From assembly GCA_012517265.1 (NCBI GenBank), contig JAAYVJ010000633.1, forward strand, positions 1 to 35,083: DNA of 35,083 bases, in the 5' to 3' direction. Below are positions 8,631-17,262 of the stretch, one piece after another. Under the pieces are notes generated by a model, which did not search any database, was not told the origin of the DNA, and was given only the letters and a program-made list of their open reading frames with translations. Within the stretch, counting starts at the first letter, position 1. Each line of letters begins with the position of its first letter. The stretch is from Planctomycetota bacterium (GTDB taxonomy: Bacteria > Planctomycetota > Phycisphaerae > Sedimentisphaerales > Anaerobacaceae). The position numbers and the translations under genes were made by a program.

Positions 8631-10451
8631 TCACCTCTTTTCCAGGAGTATCTCCATTCCGCACGGGCCGCAGCGAAACCGGACCGGGTATCGGCGGCCG
8701 TCTTCGTCAATGAGGATCATCGACTCGCCAGGGGTCTTGGCTCCATGCCCGTTGCACAAGCCCAGCTCTCTTCGCAAGCAGAGTCTGGTCGTCATGACGA
8801 CCTGCCCGGACAGGTCCACGCCGGTCTCCGCGGCCGGCTCGATCGTCTCGACGCCGTGACGCCGGTAGAAAACCTTGGCCTTCTCGTTGAGAGCGTTGCC
8901 CAGGTAGGTCAGGTGTTTCTCGGGATAGGGCGCGTGGTTGCGTTGGATCCCTCCCGCGACGCGGGGCCGATTCTCCCGGCGCGTCAGAAGGAGTCGTTCC
9001 ACCAGTTCGCGTTTGGCCGCGTTCAGACGCGACGCGGGTACGAAGTACACGTCGTGCGTCTCCAGTTGCACGTTCGAGCACTCGAAGATCGTGTTGCCCA
9101 GCCGCGTCAGTTGGGCGACGAGGGTCTGCCTGGCGGCGTCCTTCTTCTCGGCCGGTTGCGGATCGGGGATCGTCGTTTCGGCCCGGTTCCCGTCCTCGTC
9201 GACGCCGGAGACGATCAGGCCGTCCGACGTGTCTCGCAGGGACATTGTCAGGCCGATCTTGCGTTCGGCCGCTCGGCCGTCGAACTTGCGGCAGAAGGCG
9301 TAGTCGAAGTTCCGGTAGATCTCCCGGCCGGGGTGTATGCCTTGCATCTTCTGGGGATAGACCTTGCGGCCCTCGACGCGGTTGACGATGGTGCCGTCGA
9401 GTCGTCGCTGGGCATCGAAGAAGCACAGCCCGTCTGCGTTGTGCAGGTCGCAGTCGCGATCGAGCAGGAAGCAGGCCCCCTCGACCCGGACGACGATCCC
9501 GACGAATTCGCCGAGGGACTTGGGCGTGTCCATCGATGCGATCGAGCCGCTTCGGCCGGTCAGTCCGTAGTCGGTGAAGCCTCGGTTGAAGGTCTTCTTC
9601 AGGTTGGGCTCGAATCCCAGGTGGACGGCGCCGGACGAGCTGCGGCGCAGGCCCTTGGCCGCCAGGATTCCGTCGAGCCTGCGACGGTAGAAACCGACCG
9701 TGTTGGCGACGTAGGGGAGGTCCTTGAGCCGGCCCTCGATCTTGAAGGACGTGACGCCGGCGTCGATCAGCTCCTCCAGGTGATCGGCGAGGCAGAGGTC
9801 CTTGAGGGACAACAGGTGCCGGTCGCGGGCGATCTCGTTGCCCGCCTGGTCCGTCAGGCTGTACAGCCGCCGACAGGGTTGGGCGCACTGGCCGCGATTG
9901 CCGCTGCGGCCGCCGAGGGCGTAGCTCAGATAGCACTGGCCGCTGACCCCGACGCAGAGGGCTCCATGGATGAAGCACTCCAGCTCGATCTGCGTGCGGT
10001 TGCGGATCTCGCGGATCTGTTCGAGCGTCAGCTCGCGGGCCAGGATCACGCGGGAGAAGCCGACCTGTTCGAGGAATTGCACCTTCTCCGGCGTCGCGTT
10101 ATGCATCTGCGTGCTGGCGATCAGCGGCACGGGCGGCAGATCCAGCTCCAGCAGGCCGAGATCCTGAATGATCAGACCGTCGATGGCCGCATCGTGGAGC
10201 TGATGGATCATCCTCTCTGCCGCCGGCAGTTCCTCGTCGCGCAACAGCGTATTGAGGGCGGCATAAACGCGGACATAGTACTCGTGGGCGAACTCGACCA
10301 CCTGGCGAATCGTGGAAACCGCGTTCCCGGCGGCTTCCCTGGCGCCAAATCGCGGGGCGCCGATATAGACGGCGTCCGCGCCGCACAGAATCGCGGCCTG
10401 TGCCGTGGGACCGTCTTTCGCGGGAGCGAGCAATTCGACAGTTCTGTTCAT
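8631..10451 (-). CDS. Peptidase U32 family protein (RlhA-like, long form)
   Basis: LLAPAKDGPTAQAAILCGADAVYIGAPRFGAR; ELECFIHGALCVGVSGQCYLSYALGGRSGNRGQCAQPCRRLY hallmark Cys motif. Confidence 0.92.
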   Translation of the reverse strand: MNRTVELLAPAKDGPTAQAAILCGADAVYIGAPRFGAREAAGNAVSTIRQVVEFAHEYYVRVYAALNTLLRDEELPAAERMIHQLHDAAIDGLIIQDLGLLELDLPPVPLIASTQMHNATPEKVQFLEQVGFSRVILARELTLEQIREIRNRTQIELECFIHGALCVGVSGQCYLSYALGGRSGNRGQCAQPCRRLYSLTDQAGNEIARDRHLLSLKDLCLADHLEELIDAGVTSFKIEGRLKDLPYVANTVGFYRRRLDGILAAKGLRRSSSGAVHLGFEPNLKKTFNRGFTDYGLTGRSGSIASMDTPKSLGEFVGIVVRVEGACFLLDRDCDLHNADGLCFFDAQRRLDGTIVNRVEGRKVYPQKMQGIHPGREIYRNFDYAFCRKFDGRAAERKIGLTMSLRDTSDGLIVSGVDEDGNRAETTIPDPQPAEKKDAARQTLVAQLTRLGNTIFECSNVQLETHDVYFVPASRLNAAKRELVERLLLTRRENRPRVAGGIQRNHAPYPEKHLTYLGNALNEKAKVFYRRHGVETIEPAAETGVDLSGQVVMTTRLCLRRELGLCNGHGAKTPGESMILIDEDGRRYPVRFRCGPCGMEILLEKR

Positions 10452-10459
10452 CGGCAGGG

Positions 10460-10465
10460 ATTATA
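10460..10465 (-). promoter_or_regulatory. Perfect -10 element (TATAAT) 8 nt upstream of the U32 start codon
   Basis: Plus-strand ATTATA at 10460-10465; no convincing -35; no SD before ATG at 10451. Confidence 0.45.
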
Positions 10466-10520
10466 CCGCATGGGCCGGATCTTTGCGCCGCCGTTGTGAA
10501 GTACGGGAAATCCGATGCGG

Positions 10521-11165
10521 TCAGGCCTTTGTCGCGCGGGATCGGATTCTCTCGCGGGCCCGTTGCCGCCACGCCTGGGGGCCGTGTGCACGGAAATACT
10601 CGAAAGACTCTTCGTCCACAAGCTCGCCCAGCAGGGACTTGCGGTCGCCCGGACTGCCGAGCCCGTCGATGATGTCCCGCCGAATGCTCTCGAGCTCCGC
10701 CAGGAACCGGCCGTGGTCTTCAGTGAACTGGAGTTCAAGCTTCTGCCTGAGGTGTCCGGCGTAGGAAGGACAGTACCCCCCGGTTCCGATCGCGATCTGG
10801 AGGTCCCCCCGCTTGACGAGGGCCGGGACGAAGAAATCGCAGTGCTCGGGATCGTCCACGACGTTGCAGAGAATCTCCAACTCCTGGCAATCGTGATAGA
10901 CCTGCGCGTTGACCTCGGCGTTGTCGGTCGCCGCGACGACAAGGATCGCTTGCCCTATGTACTGCTTGGCGTATCGGTCGCGGATCAGCTCGCCGCCGTG
11001 ATTGTTGCACAGGACGGTCATCGCGTCGCTGGGCTTGTGTGCGACGACCACCAGGCGGGCGCCGGCTTCCAGGAACGAAGTGGCCTTGCGGACCGCCACG
11101 GCGCCGCCCCCGACGACCACCACCCGTCGTCCTCCGAGCTCTACGAATATCGGGTACTTGGCCAT
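10521..11165 (-). CDS. Bifunctional precorrin-2 dehydrogenase/sirohydrochlorin ferrochelatase (Met8p/CysG N-terminal-like)
   Basis: MAKYPIFVELGGRRVVVVGGGAVAVRKATSFLEAGARLVVVA...NVVDDPEHCDFFVPALVKRGDLQIAIGTGGYCPSYAGHLRQKLE; start could also be 11174. Confidence 0.92.
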   Translation of the reverse strand: MAKYPIFVELGGRRVVVVGGGAVAVRKATSFLEAGARLVVVAHKPSDAMTVLCNNHGGELIRDRYAKQYIGQAILVVAATDNAEVNAQVYHDCQELEILCNVVDDPEHCDFFVPALVKRGDLQIAIGTGGYCPSYAGHLRQKLELQFTEDHGRFLAELESIRRDIIDGLGSPGDRKSLLGELVDEESFEYFRAHGPQAWRQRARERIRSRATKA

Positions 11166-11172
11166 AGAGTCC

Positions 11173-11178
11173 ATTCTA
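11173..11178 (-). promoter_or_regulatory. -10 element (TAGAAT) 7 nt upstream of ATG at 11165
   Basis: Plus-strand ATTCTA 11173-11178; no SD between it and ATG. Confidence 0.35.
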
Positions 11179-11290
11179 CCAAAGCAGTTCTCGAAACAAC
11201 ATCACTTTTGCGACGATCGCACCGAATTCTCGACACAAGCGTCCTACGCCTGCGGCCCATTCTCGTTCACGCGCGGCCGGGTTGCGAGAT

Positions 11291-11319
11291 TTGGCTTCGT
11301 GAAATCGCGTATTTATTGT
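11291..11319 (+). promoter_or_regulatory. Possible promoter TTGGCT-17-TATTGT upstream of the fumarase beta gene
   Basis: Positions 11291-11296 and 11314-11319 in a locally A/T-richer intergenic segment. Confidence 0.35.
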
Positions 11320-11365
11320 ACACTCCGAAAGGCAAGGTGGATTCAGAAATCTTCGGAGATCCGAT

Positions 11366-11917
11366 GTGATTCGATTGCATGCGCCGTTGACGGAGCCCGA
11401 TGTGCGTCGGCTCAAGGCGGGGGACGAGGTCGTCCTCGACGGGGTCATCTACACGGCTCGCGACATGGCCCACAAACGCCTGTGCGAGGCTTTGGATCGG
11501 GGCGAGGAACTGCCTCTTCCGCTCGACGGCGCGGTCCTGTACTTCGTGGGGCCGACGCCGGCACGTCCCGGCAGGGCGATCGGTTCGGCCGGTCCGACCA
11601 CGTCGGCCCGCATGGACGCCTTCAGTCCGAGGCTCATCGCCCACGGTCTGCGGGCCATGATCGGCAAGGGCTATCGCAGCGACGAGGTTCGCCAGGCCCT
11701 CAAGCAGCACGGCGCGGTCCATCTGGCGACTCTGGGCGGCGCGGGCGCGCTGCTCAGTCGCCACATCGTCGGAGCCACGGTCGTGGCCTACGAGGACCTG
11801 GGCACCGAGGCCATTCGCCGGCTGGAGGTTGTTGATTTCCCCGCCGTGGTGGCTTATGATGCCTCCGGCGACAGCGTTTACGACAGGATAACGACGAAAT
11901 CTCAGTCTGGAGCATGA
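11366..11917 (+). CDS. Class I (Fe-S) fumarate hydratase C-terminal/beta-type subunit (GTG start)
   Basis: MIRLHAPLTEPDVRRLKAGDEVVLDGVIYTARDMAHKRL...YFVGPTPARPGRAIGSAGPTTSARMD...HLATLGGAGALLSRHI...DLGTEAIRRLEVVDFPAVV. Confidence 0.92.
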   Translation: MIRLHAPLTEPDVRRLKAGDEVVLDGVIYTARDMAHKRLCEALDRGEELPLPLDGAVLYFVGPTPARPGRAIGSAGPTTSARMDAFSPRLIAHGLRAMIGKGYRSDEVRQALKQHGAVHLATLGGAGALLSRHIVGATVVAYEDLGTEAIRRLEVVDFPAVVAYDASGDSVYDRITTKSQSGA

Positions 11918-11918
11918 C

Positions 11919-12989
11919 ATGAAGACCGCGTTGCTCGGGCTCGCGCAGTCCGGCAAGAGCACGATTTTTTCCGCCATCAGCGGCAAGGCCATCCCGCCGA
12001 TGGGGCTCAACAACATCGAAGAGGCCATCGTGCCGGTCCCGGATGAACGGCTGGTGTGGCTGGAAGGCCTGTACAAACCTCAGAAGGTTGTCCGAGCGAC
12101 GATGGATGTACTGGATCTGCCGGGCTTCAGTTTCACGGATGAGCACGGCCGGACCGCGGCCCGCCGGCTGATCGGGCAGATCCGCACCGTGGATATGCTG
12201 GTCATGGTGATCCGCGCGTTCGACGACCCCTCCGTGCCGCCGTATCGCAACAAGGTCGATCCGAAACGCGATTTGGTGGAATTGCAGACGGAATTGCTCC
12301 TTTCCGACCTGGAGCTGGTCACGACCCGGATTGAGAAGCTCGAAACGCAGGTGAAAAAGCCCACCAAGACTCAGGCTCAGGACAAGGCCGAATTGGCCTT
12401 GCAGAAGCGGCTCCAGGCCGCGATCGAGGCGGAAAAGCCCATCAGCTCGGCCGTCGAAAACGACGATGAACTGGCGATCATCAAGTCGCTGGGTTTCCTC
12501 ACGCTCAAGCCGATGGCTCTGGTCATCAACGTGGGGGAGGGCCAGCTCGACAAGACCTTCGATCTCGGCGAGGTCATGGGCGGTGCGGTGCCTGTCGTGA
12601 CGATGTGCGCCAAGCTGGAGCACGAATTGGCCCAGTTGGACGAGGAGAGCCGGGCGGTATTCAAAGCCGATCTGGGGATTACCAATTCCGCCGCGGAGAA
12701 GTTCGTCAAGATTTGCTACTCGGCCTTGGGGCTGATCAGTTTCCTGACGGTCGGCCCCGACGAGGTTCGAGCCTGGCCCATCCGCAAGGGCACCAGCGCC
12801 CTGGACGCAGCGGGCAAGATTCACTCGGACATCAAGCGGGGATTCATTCGTGCCGAGACGATGGCCTACGACGACCTCAAGACGCTCGGTGAGGAGAAGG
12901 CGGTGAAGGCCGCCGGCAAGATGAGGCTCGAAGGCAAGGAATACACCGTCAAGGACGGCGACATCATCAACTTCCGGTTCAACGTGTAG
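11919..12989 (+). CDS. YchF-like GTP/ATP-binding protein (DUF933/TGS C-terminal domain)
   Basis: G1 GLAQSGKST; DLPGF; NVGE; C-terminal EVRAWPIRKGTSALDAAGKIHSDIKRGFIRAETMAYDDL...AGKMRLEGKEYTVKDGDIINFRFNV. Confidence 0.85.
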   Translation: MKTALLGLAQSGKSTIFSAISGKAIPPMGLNNIEEAIVPVPDERLVWLEGLYKPQKVVRATMDVLDLPGFSFTDEHGRTAARRLIGQIRTVDMLVMVIRAFDDPSVPPYRNKVDPKRDLVELQTELLLSDLELVTTRIEKLETQVKKPTKTQAQDKAELALQKRLQAAIEAEKPISSAVENDDELAIIKSLGFLTLKPMALVINVGEGQLDKTFDLGEVMGGAVPVVTMCAKLEHELAQLDEESRAVFKADLGITNSAAEKFVKICYSALGLISFLTVGPDEVRAWPIRKGTSALDAAGKIHSDIKRGFIRAETMAYDDLKTLGEEKAVKAAGKMRLEGKEYTVKDGDIINFRFNV

Positions 12990-13010
12990 TCACAGGAGAT
13001 CGGTGAATTC

Positions 13011-14045
13011 ATGAAAGCGGCTGTGTTGACGGGGATCCGTCGGATGGAGGTCCGGGATGTACCCGACCCGAAGATCGAGAAGGACACCGACGTCCTGCTC
13101 AAGATCGACATGGTGGGGATTTGCGGATCGGACGTGCACTACTTCGAGACCGGTCGAATCGGTTCGCAGGTAGTGCAGTTCCCCTATATCGTCGGTCACG
13201 AGTGCGCCGCCACAGTTGCCGCGGTGGGCAAGGGCACCCGGCACGTCAAGGTGGGCCAGAAGGTGGTGGTCGAACCCGCCATTTCGTGCCACGAGTGCGA
13301 TCAATGCCGGCGGGGCCGCGAGAACACCTGTTTCAAGCTGAGATTTCTGGGCACCCCCGGCCAGGGCAACGGCTGCCTGAGCGAATTCATCGTGATGCCG
13401 GAGGAGTGCTGCTTCCCGATCGACGGCAAGATCACCGTCCAGCAGGGCGTGCTGTGCGAGCCGCTGGCGATCGGGGCGTATGCGGTCAAGCAGGCGAAGG
13501 TCGCCCCGACAATGGATCTGGCGATCTTCGGCGCCGGGCCCATCGGTTTGAGTTGCCTGGTTTGCGCCCAGGCCGAGGGCGTGCGGTCCTGCTGCATGAC
13601 CGAGAAGATCGACAGCCGCAGGGAGACCGCTCGAAAAGGCGGCGCCGCCTGGGTCGGCAATCCTCTCAAAGAGGACGTCGTGGCTGCGATTCTCAAGCAG
13701 CGGCCGCTGGGAATGGACGTGGCCTTTGAGTGCGCCGGCCAGCAAGAGACGATCGACCAGGCCGTGGATGTGCTCAGGGCCGGCGGCAAGCTCATGCTGG
13801 TCGGAATCCCGCGAGAGGACCGGGTTTCCTTCGCGATCGACAAGATCCGCCGCAAGGAGATCACGATCGTCAACATCCGGCGTCAGAACGGCTGCACCGG
13901 CAGGGCGATCGAGCTGGTGGCGTCGGGGAAGGTCAAGCCCGACTTCATGGTGACCCACCATTTCGGCTTGGACCGGATCCAGGAGGCCTTCGAGCTGGTC
14001 GCCGGCTACCGGGACGGGGTCGTCAAGGCGATGATCGACATGTGA
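13011..14045 (+). CDS. Zinc-dependent medium-chain dehydrogenase (sorbitol/L-iditol dehydrogenase-like)
   Basis: GICGSDVHYFETGRIG, GHECAATVAAVGKG, structural-zinc CHECDQCRRGRENTC, FGAGPIGLSCL. Confidence 0.9.
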   Translation: MKAAVLTGIRRMEVRDVPDPKIEKDTDVLLKIDMVGICGSDVHYFETGRIGSQVVQFPYIVGHECAATVAAVGKGTRHVKVGQKVVVEPAISCHECDQCRRGRENTCFKLRFLGTPGQGNGCLSEFIVMPEECCFPIDGKITVQQGVLCEPLAIGAYAVKQAKVAPTMDLAIFGAGPIGLSCLVCAQAEGVRSCCMTEKIDSRRETARKGGAAWVGNPLKEDVVAAILKQRPLGMDVAFECAGQQETIDQAVDVLRAGGKLMLVGIPREDRVSFAIDKIRRKEITIVNIRRQNGCTGRAIELVASGKVKPDFMVTHHFGLDRIQEAFELVAGYRDGVVKAMIDM

Positions 14046-14156
14046 TTTGCGTTTGCAGGTGAAGGGGGCAACCGCCCGCCTCGGTCCGGCGGGTCGCTCA
14101 ATGTGGTCGGCAGGTGAGTATGGGCGGGGATGGAGATACGAGGTGATGATCGCGTC

Positions 14157-15407
14157 ATGAACAGGGGACAGAAGAAGGCCTGTATCCTCAGCATCGGCAA
14201 CGAGTTGCTCAGCGGCAAGACTGTCGATGCGAACGCCGCGTATGTCGCGGCCCAACTGCGGACGCTGGGGATCCCGGTGGTCGGAATCTACAGCGTCGGC
14301 GACGAGGAGCCGGCGATCCGCCGCAAGGTGGCTCTGGCGGCCCAGGAAGCGGATATCCTCATGATCACCGGCGGGCTCGGTCCCACCGACGACGACCTGA
14401 CGCGGCAGGCGATAGCCGGTTTCATGGGAGTTGACCTGGTGCTTCAGGAGGACCTGCTCGCGGCCCTTCGACAGTTCTTCGAACGCCGGGGCATCGAGAT
14501 GGTCCGTCGCAACGCCATCCAGGCCTACATCCCGCGCGGTGCGACGGCCATTGAGAACCAGAAGGGGACCGCACCCGGCATCCGGGCCGAGTTCGACGGC
14601 AAGGTCCTGTACGCGACCCCCGGCGTGCCCAGCGAGATGCGGCACATGGTCGACACTTTCATCCTGCCGGAATTGAGGGCTCTGGCGACGGGGCAGGCGA
14701 TCGTGGTCAAGAGGCTTCGCTGCTTCGGAGCGGGGGAGTCCAAGATCGCCGAGATGATCGGCGACGCCATGGAGCGAGGCCGCAATCCCCTGGTCAACTG
14801 CACCGTGCATGAGGGAGTGGTCACGCTGGAGGTCGTGGCGACCGCCCCCGATGCGAGCCAGGCCGAAGCCATGGCCGTTCGTCAGGAGGAATCGCTGAGG
14901 GTTGCGGTGGGACACCTGGCGTTCGGGACAGGGAGCCAGACCCTGGCAGAGGTCGTGGGGGAACGCCTGGTCGAAAGGGGCCGGACGCTCGCGACCGCGG
15001 AGTCCTGCACGGGGGGCCTGCTGGCCGCGATGATCACCGACGTACCGGGTTCGAGCCGGTATTTCACTCACGGCTGGGTGACATACAGCAACGCCGCCAA
15101 ACAGAGTGAATTAATGGTGCCCCCCGAAATGATCGACCAATATGGTGCGGTCAGTGAACACGTAGCGAGGGCCATGGCCCAGGGCGCCCGGCGATGTTCC
15201 GGCGCCGATTACGCGATCGGAATCACGGGAATTGCCGGTCCCGACGGCGGCAGCGAACAAAAGCCGGTCGGACTGGTGTATATAGCTTTGGACAGCCGCG
15301 ACGGTGCGGAGGCCTCGCGTTATGTGTTCTCCTGGGACCGCAGCTCAGTGCGTTTGCGGGCCGCCCAGACTGCCCTGAACCTGCTGAGACTGAAGCTGAT
15401 AGGTTGA
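14157..15407 (+). CDS. cinA: CinA family protein (competence/damage-inducible; MoCF plus nicotinamide-nucleotide amidase domains)
   Basis: ACILSIGNELLSGKTVDANAAYVAAQL..., ITGGLGPTDDDLTRQAIA, C-terminal TAESCTGGLLAAMITDVPGSSRYF...GITGIAGPDGGSEQKPVGLVYIAL; start trimmed from 14130 to 14157. Confidence 0.93.
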   Translation: MNRGQKKACILSIGNELLSGKTVDANAAYVAAQLRTLGIPVVGIYSVGDEEPAIRRKVALAAQEADILMITGGLGPTDDDLTRQAIAGFMGVDLVLQEDLLAALRQFFERRGIEMVRRNAIQAYIPRGATAIENQKGTAPGIRAEFDGKVLYATPGVPSEMRHMVDTFILPELRALATGQAIVVKRLRCFGAGESKIAEMIGDAMERGRNPLVNCTVHEGVVTLEVVATAPDASQAEAMAVRQEESLRVAVGHLAFGTGSQTLAEVVGERLVERGRTLATAESCTGGLLAAMITDVPGSSRYFTHGWVTYSNAAKQSELMVPPEMIDQYGAVSEHVARAMAQGARRCSGADYAIGITGIAGPDGGSEQKPVGLVYIALDSRDGAEASRYVFSWDRSSVRLRAAQTALNLLRLKLIG

Positions 15408-15432
15408 CAGACTGAGCCCCGAGTGCTATAAT
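15404..15432 (+). promoter_or_regulatory. Exact sigma70 consensus promoter TTGACA-17-TATAAT upstream of gspE1
   Basis: TTGACA 15404-15409, 17 nt spacer, TATAAT 15427-15432; -35 overlaps the cinA TGA stop (15405-15407). Confidence 0.8.
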
Positions 15433-15466
15433 AACACGACTGGCGGCAGCAGCACATGAGGTTTGT

Positions 15467-17236
15467 ATGACCAAACAACGCATGCACTTAGGGGAAATCC
15501 TCTATAAGGCAGGCTTGGTAGAAAAACAAGCTCTGATCAATGCGATCAAGACGGCCAAGACCAGCAATAAGAGGTTGGGGCAGGTTCTGATCGATCTGGG
15601 ACTGATCAATGAAGATGTCCTGGCCAAGGCGATTGCCAAGCAGTTCGGCCTCAAGTACGTGGATGTCGATCAGATCCCCATCCCCCCGGACGCGACCACG
15701 ATTGTGCCGGAGGATCTCATCAAGCGGCACAACATCCTGCCGCTGAGCGTCGCCAACGGTCGCCTGAAGCTCATCATCGGCGACCCGATGGACCTCGACA
15801 TGATGGATTCGGTCCGGCTCCGACTTAACAAGGAGCTGGAGTGTTATGTGGCCAACCCGAAAAAAATCCGGGCCTACATCGACGAATCTCTGGTCTCCAA
15901 GCCCGCCGTGGCCAGCGAGAGCGGCGGGGCGGCCGCTGCGGTGGAAGACGACCGGCTCAAGCACAGTATCGACGCCACCGCGGCCGAGTTGGCCGCGGAA
16001 GGTCAGGCTCTCCAGGCCGAAGTCCTTCGAATCCAGGCCGGCGACAGCGCCGACGAAGGTCCGATCATCAAGCTGGTGAACCTGATCATCGATACGGCCT
16101 ATCACATGAGGGCCAGCGACATTCACATTGAGCCCATGGCGGACCGCGTCCGCATCCGCTACCGCATCGACGGGGTTTGCCTCGAAAAGGACAACATCCC
16201 CAAGAACATGCAAAACCCCCTGGTCACGCGTTTCAAGATTCTCTCCGGCATGGATATTGCCGAGAAGCGGCTGCCCCAGGACGGTCGTATCAAGCGAAAC
16301 ATCGGCGGCACGGACATCGACTTCCGTGTCTCCTCCCTGCCCGGCGTGCACGGTCCCAGCATTGTGCTTCGTATCTTGCGGCCCGACGCCGTCAATATCG
16401 GTATCGAGTCGCTCGGTTTTGCGCCCGATAACTACCAGACCTTCCAGCAAATCATCAAGCGGCCCAACGGGATCTTTCTGGTGACCGGTCCGACCGGCAG
16501 CGGCAAGACGACGACCCTGTACGCCGCACTCCAGGAGCTGAACAAGCCCGACAAGAAGATCATCACGGCCGAGGACCCGGTCGAGTACAACTTCGCCGGC
16601 ATGAACCAGTGCCAGGTCCGCCACGAGATCGGCCTGTCGTTCGACAAGATTCTTCGTGCCATGCTGCGTCAGGCGCCGAACATCATTCTGGTCGGTGAAA
16701 TCCGCGACGGCGAGGTGGCGAACATCGCCATCCAGGCCGCTCTGACAGGCCACCTGGTCTTCAGCACGCTGCACACCAACGACGCCTGCGGCGCCATCAC
16801 CCGCCTAATCGACATGGGGGTCAAGCCGTTCCTTGTGGCCAGCTCCATTCAGGCCATCATGGCCCAGCGTTTGGTCCGCGTGATCTGCAAGAAATGCAAG
16901 GTCGTGGACGAGAACCCAAATCCCAAGTATTTGCGTTTGCTGGGGATCGACCCGGCGGAGATCAAGAAGCGGCCTGTCTACAAGGGGGCCGGCTGTCCCG
17001 CATGTCAAAATACGGGCTATAAGGGTCGTAAGGGCATCTTTGAGATGATCGAAATGAATCCCGAAATCCGGGAACTCGCCTTCAAGAGGGCCACGACCAG
17101 CGAATTGCGGGCGGCCGCTCGGGCCAGCGGCATGAGAACGCTGGCGGAGGACGGAGTGCTGAAAGTATTCAGCGGGATCACCACGGCCGAAGAGGTCTCG
17201 CGCAACGCGCAGGTCGAAGGCATCGTGGCGGAGTAG
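15467..17236 (+). CDS. gspE: Type II secretion/type IV pilus assembly ATPase (GspE/PilB), copy 1
   Basis: N-terminal MshEN-like LGEILYKAGLV...RLGQVLIDLGLINEDVLAKAIAKQ; Walker A GPTGSGKTTT; VGEIRDGEVANIAIQAALTGHLVFSTLHTNDA; CxxC...CxxC (CKKC / CPAC). Confidence 0.95.
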   Translation: MTKQRMHLGEILYKAGLVEKQALINAIKTAKTSNKRLGQVLIDLGLINEDVLAKAIAKQFGLKYVDVDQIPIPPDATTIVPEDLIKRHNILPLSVANGRLKLIIGDPMDLDMMDSVRLRLNKELECYVANPKKIRAYIDESLVSKPAVASESGGAAAAVEDDRLKHSIDATAAELAAEGQALQAEVLRIQAGDSADEGPIIKLVNLIIDTAYHMRASDIHIEPMADRVRIRYRIDGVCLEKDNIPKNMQNPLVTRFKILSGMDIAEKRLPQDGRIKRNIGGTDIDFRVSSLPGVHGPSIVLRILRPDAVNIGIESLGFAPDNYQTFQQIIKRPNGIFLVTGPTGSGKTTTLYAALQELNKPDKKIITAEDPVEYNFAGMNQCQVRHEIGLSFDKILRAMLRQAPNIILVGEIRDGEVANIAIQAALTGHLVFSTLHTNDACGAITRLIDMGVKPFLVASSIQAIMAQRLVRVICKKCKVVDENPNPKYLRLLGIDPAEIKKRPVYKGAGCPACQNTGYKGRKGIFEMIEMNPEIRELAFKRATTSELRAAARASGMRTLAEDGVLKVFSGITTAEEVSRNAQVEGIVAE

Positions 17237-17262
17237 AACGATATCTTGTCGAAGGAACACTC

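Noticed and set aside
6277-8859. 860-aa plus-strand ORF opposite the PEP-binding fusion gene
   Set aside because: Antisense shadow of a real minus-strand gene with family motifs; no domain wording or SD.
14075-14093. CCCGCC-TCGGTCC-GGCGGG hairpin after the dehydrogenase gene
   Set aside because: No U tract; short GC stem is expected by chance at this composition, so not called a terminator.
12990-15071. 693-aa minus-strand ORF opposite the dehydrogenase and cinA
   Set aside because: High-GC mirror ORF spanning two confident plus-strand genes.
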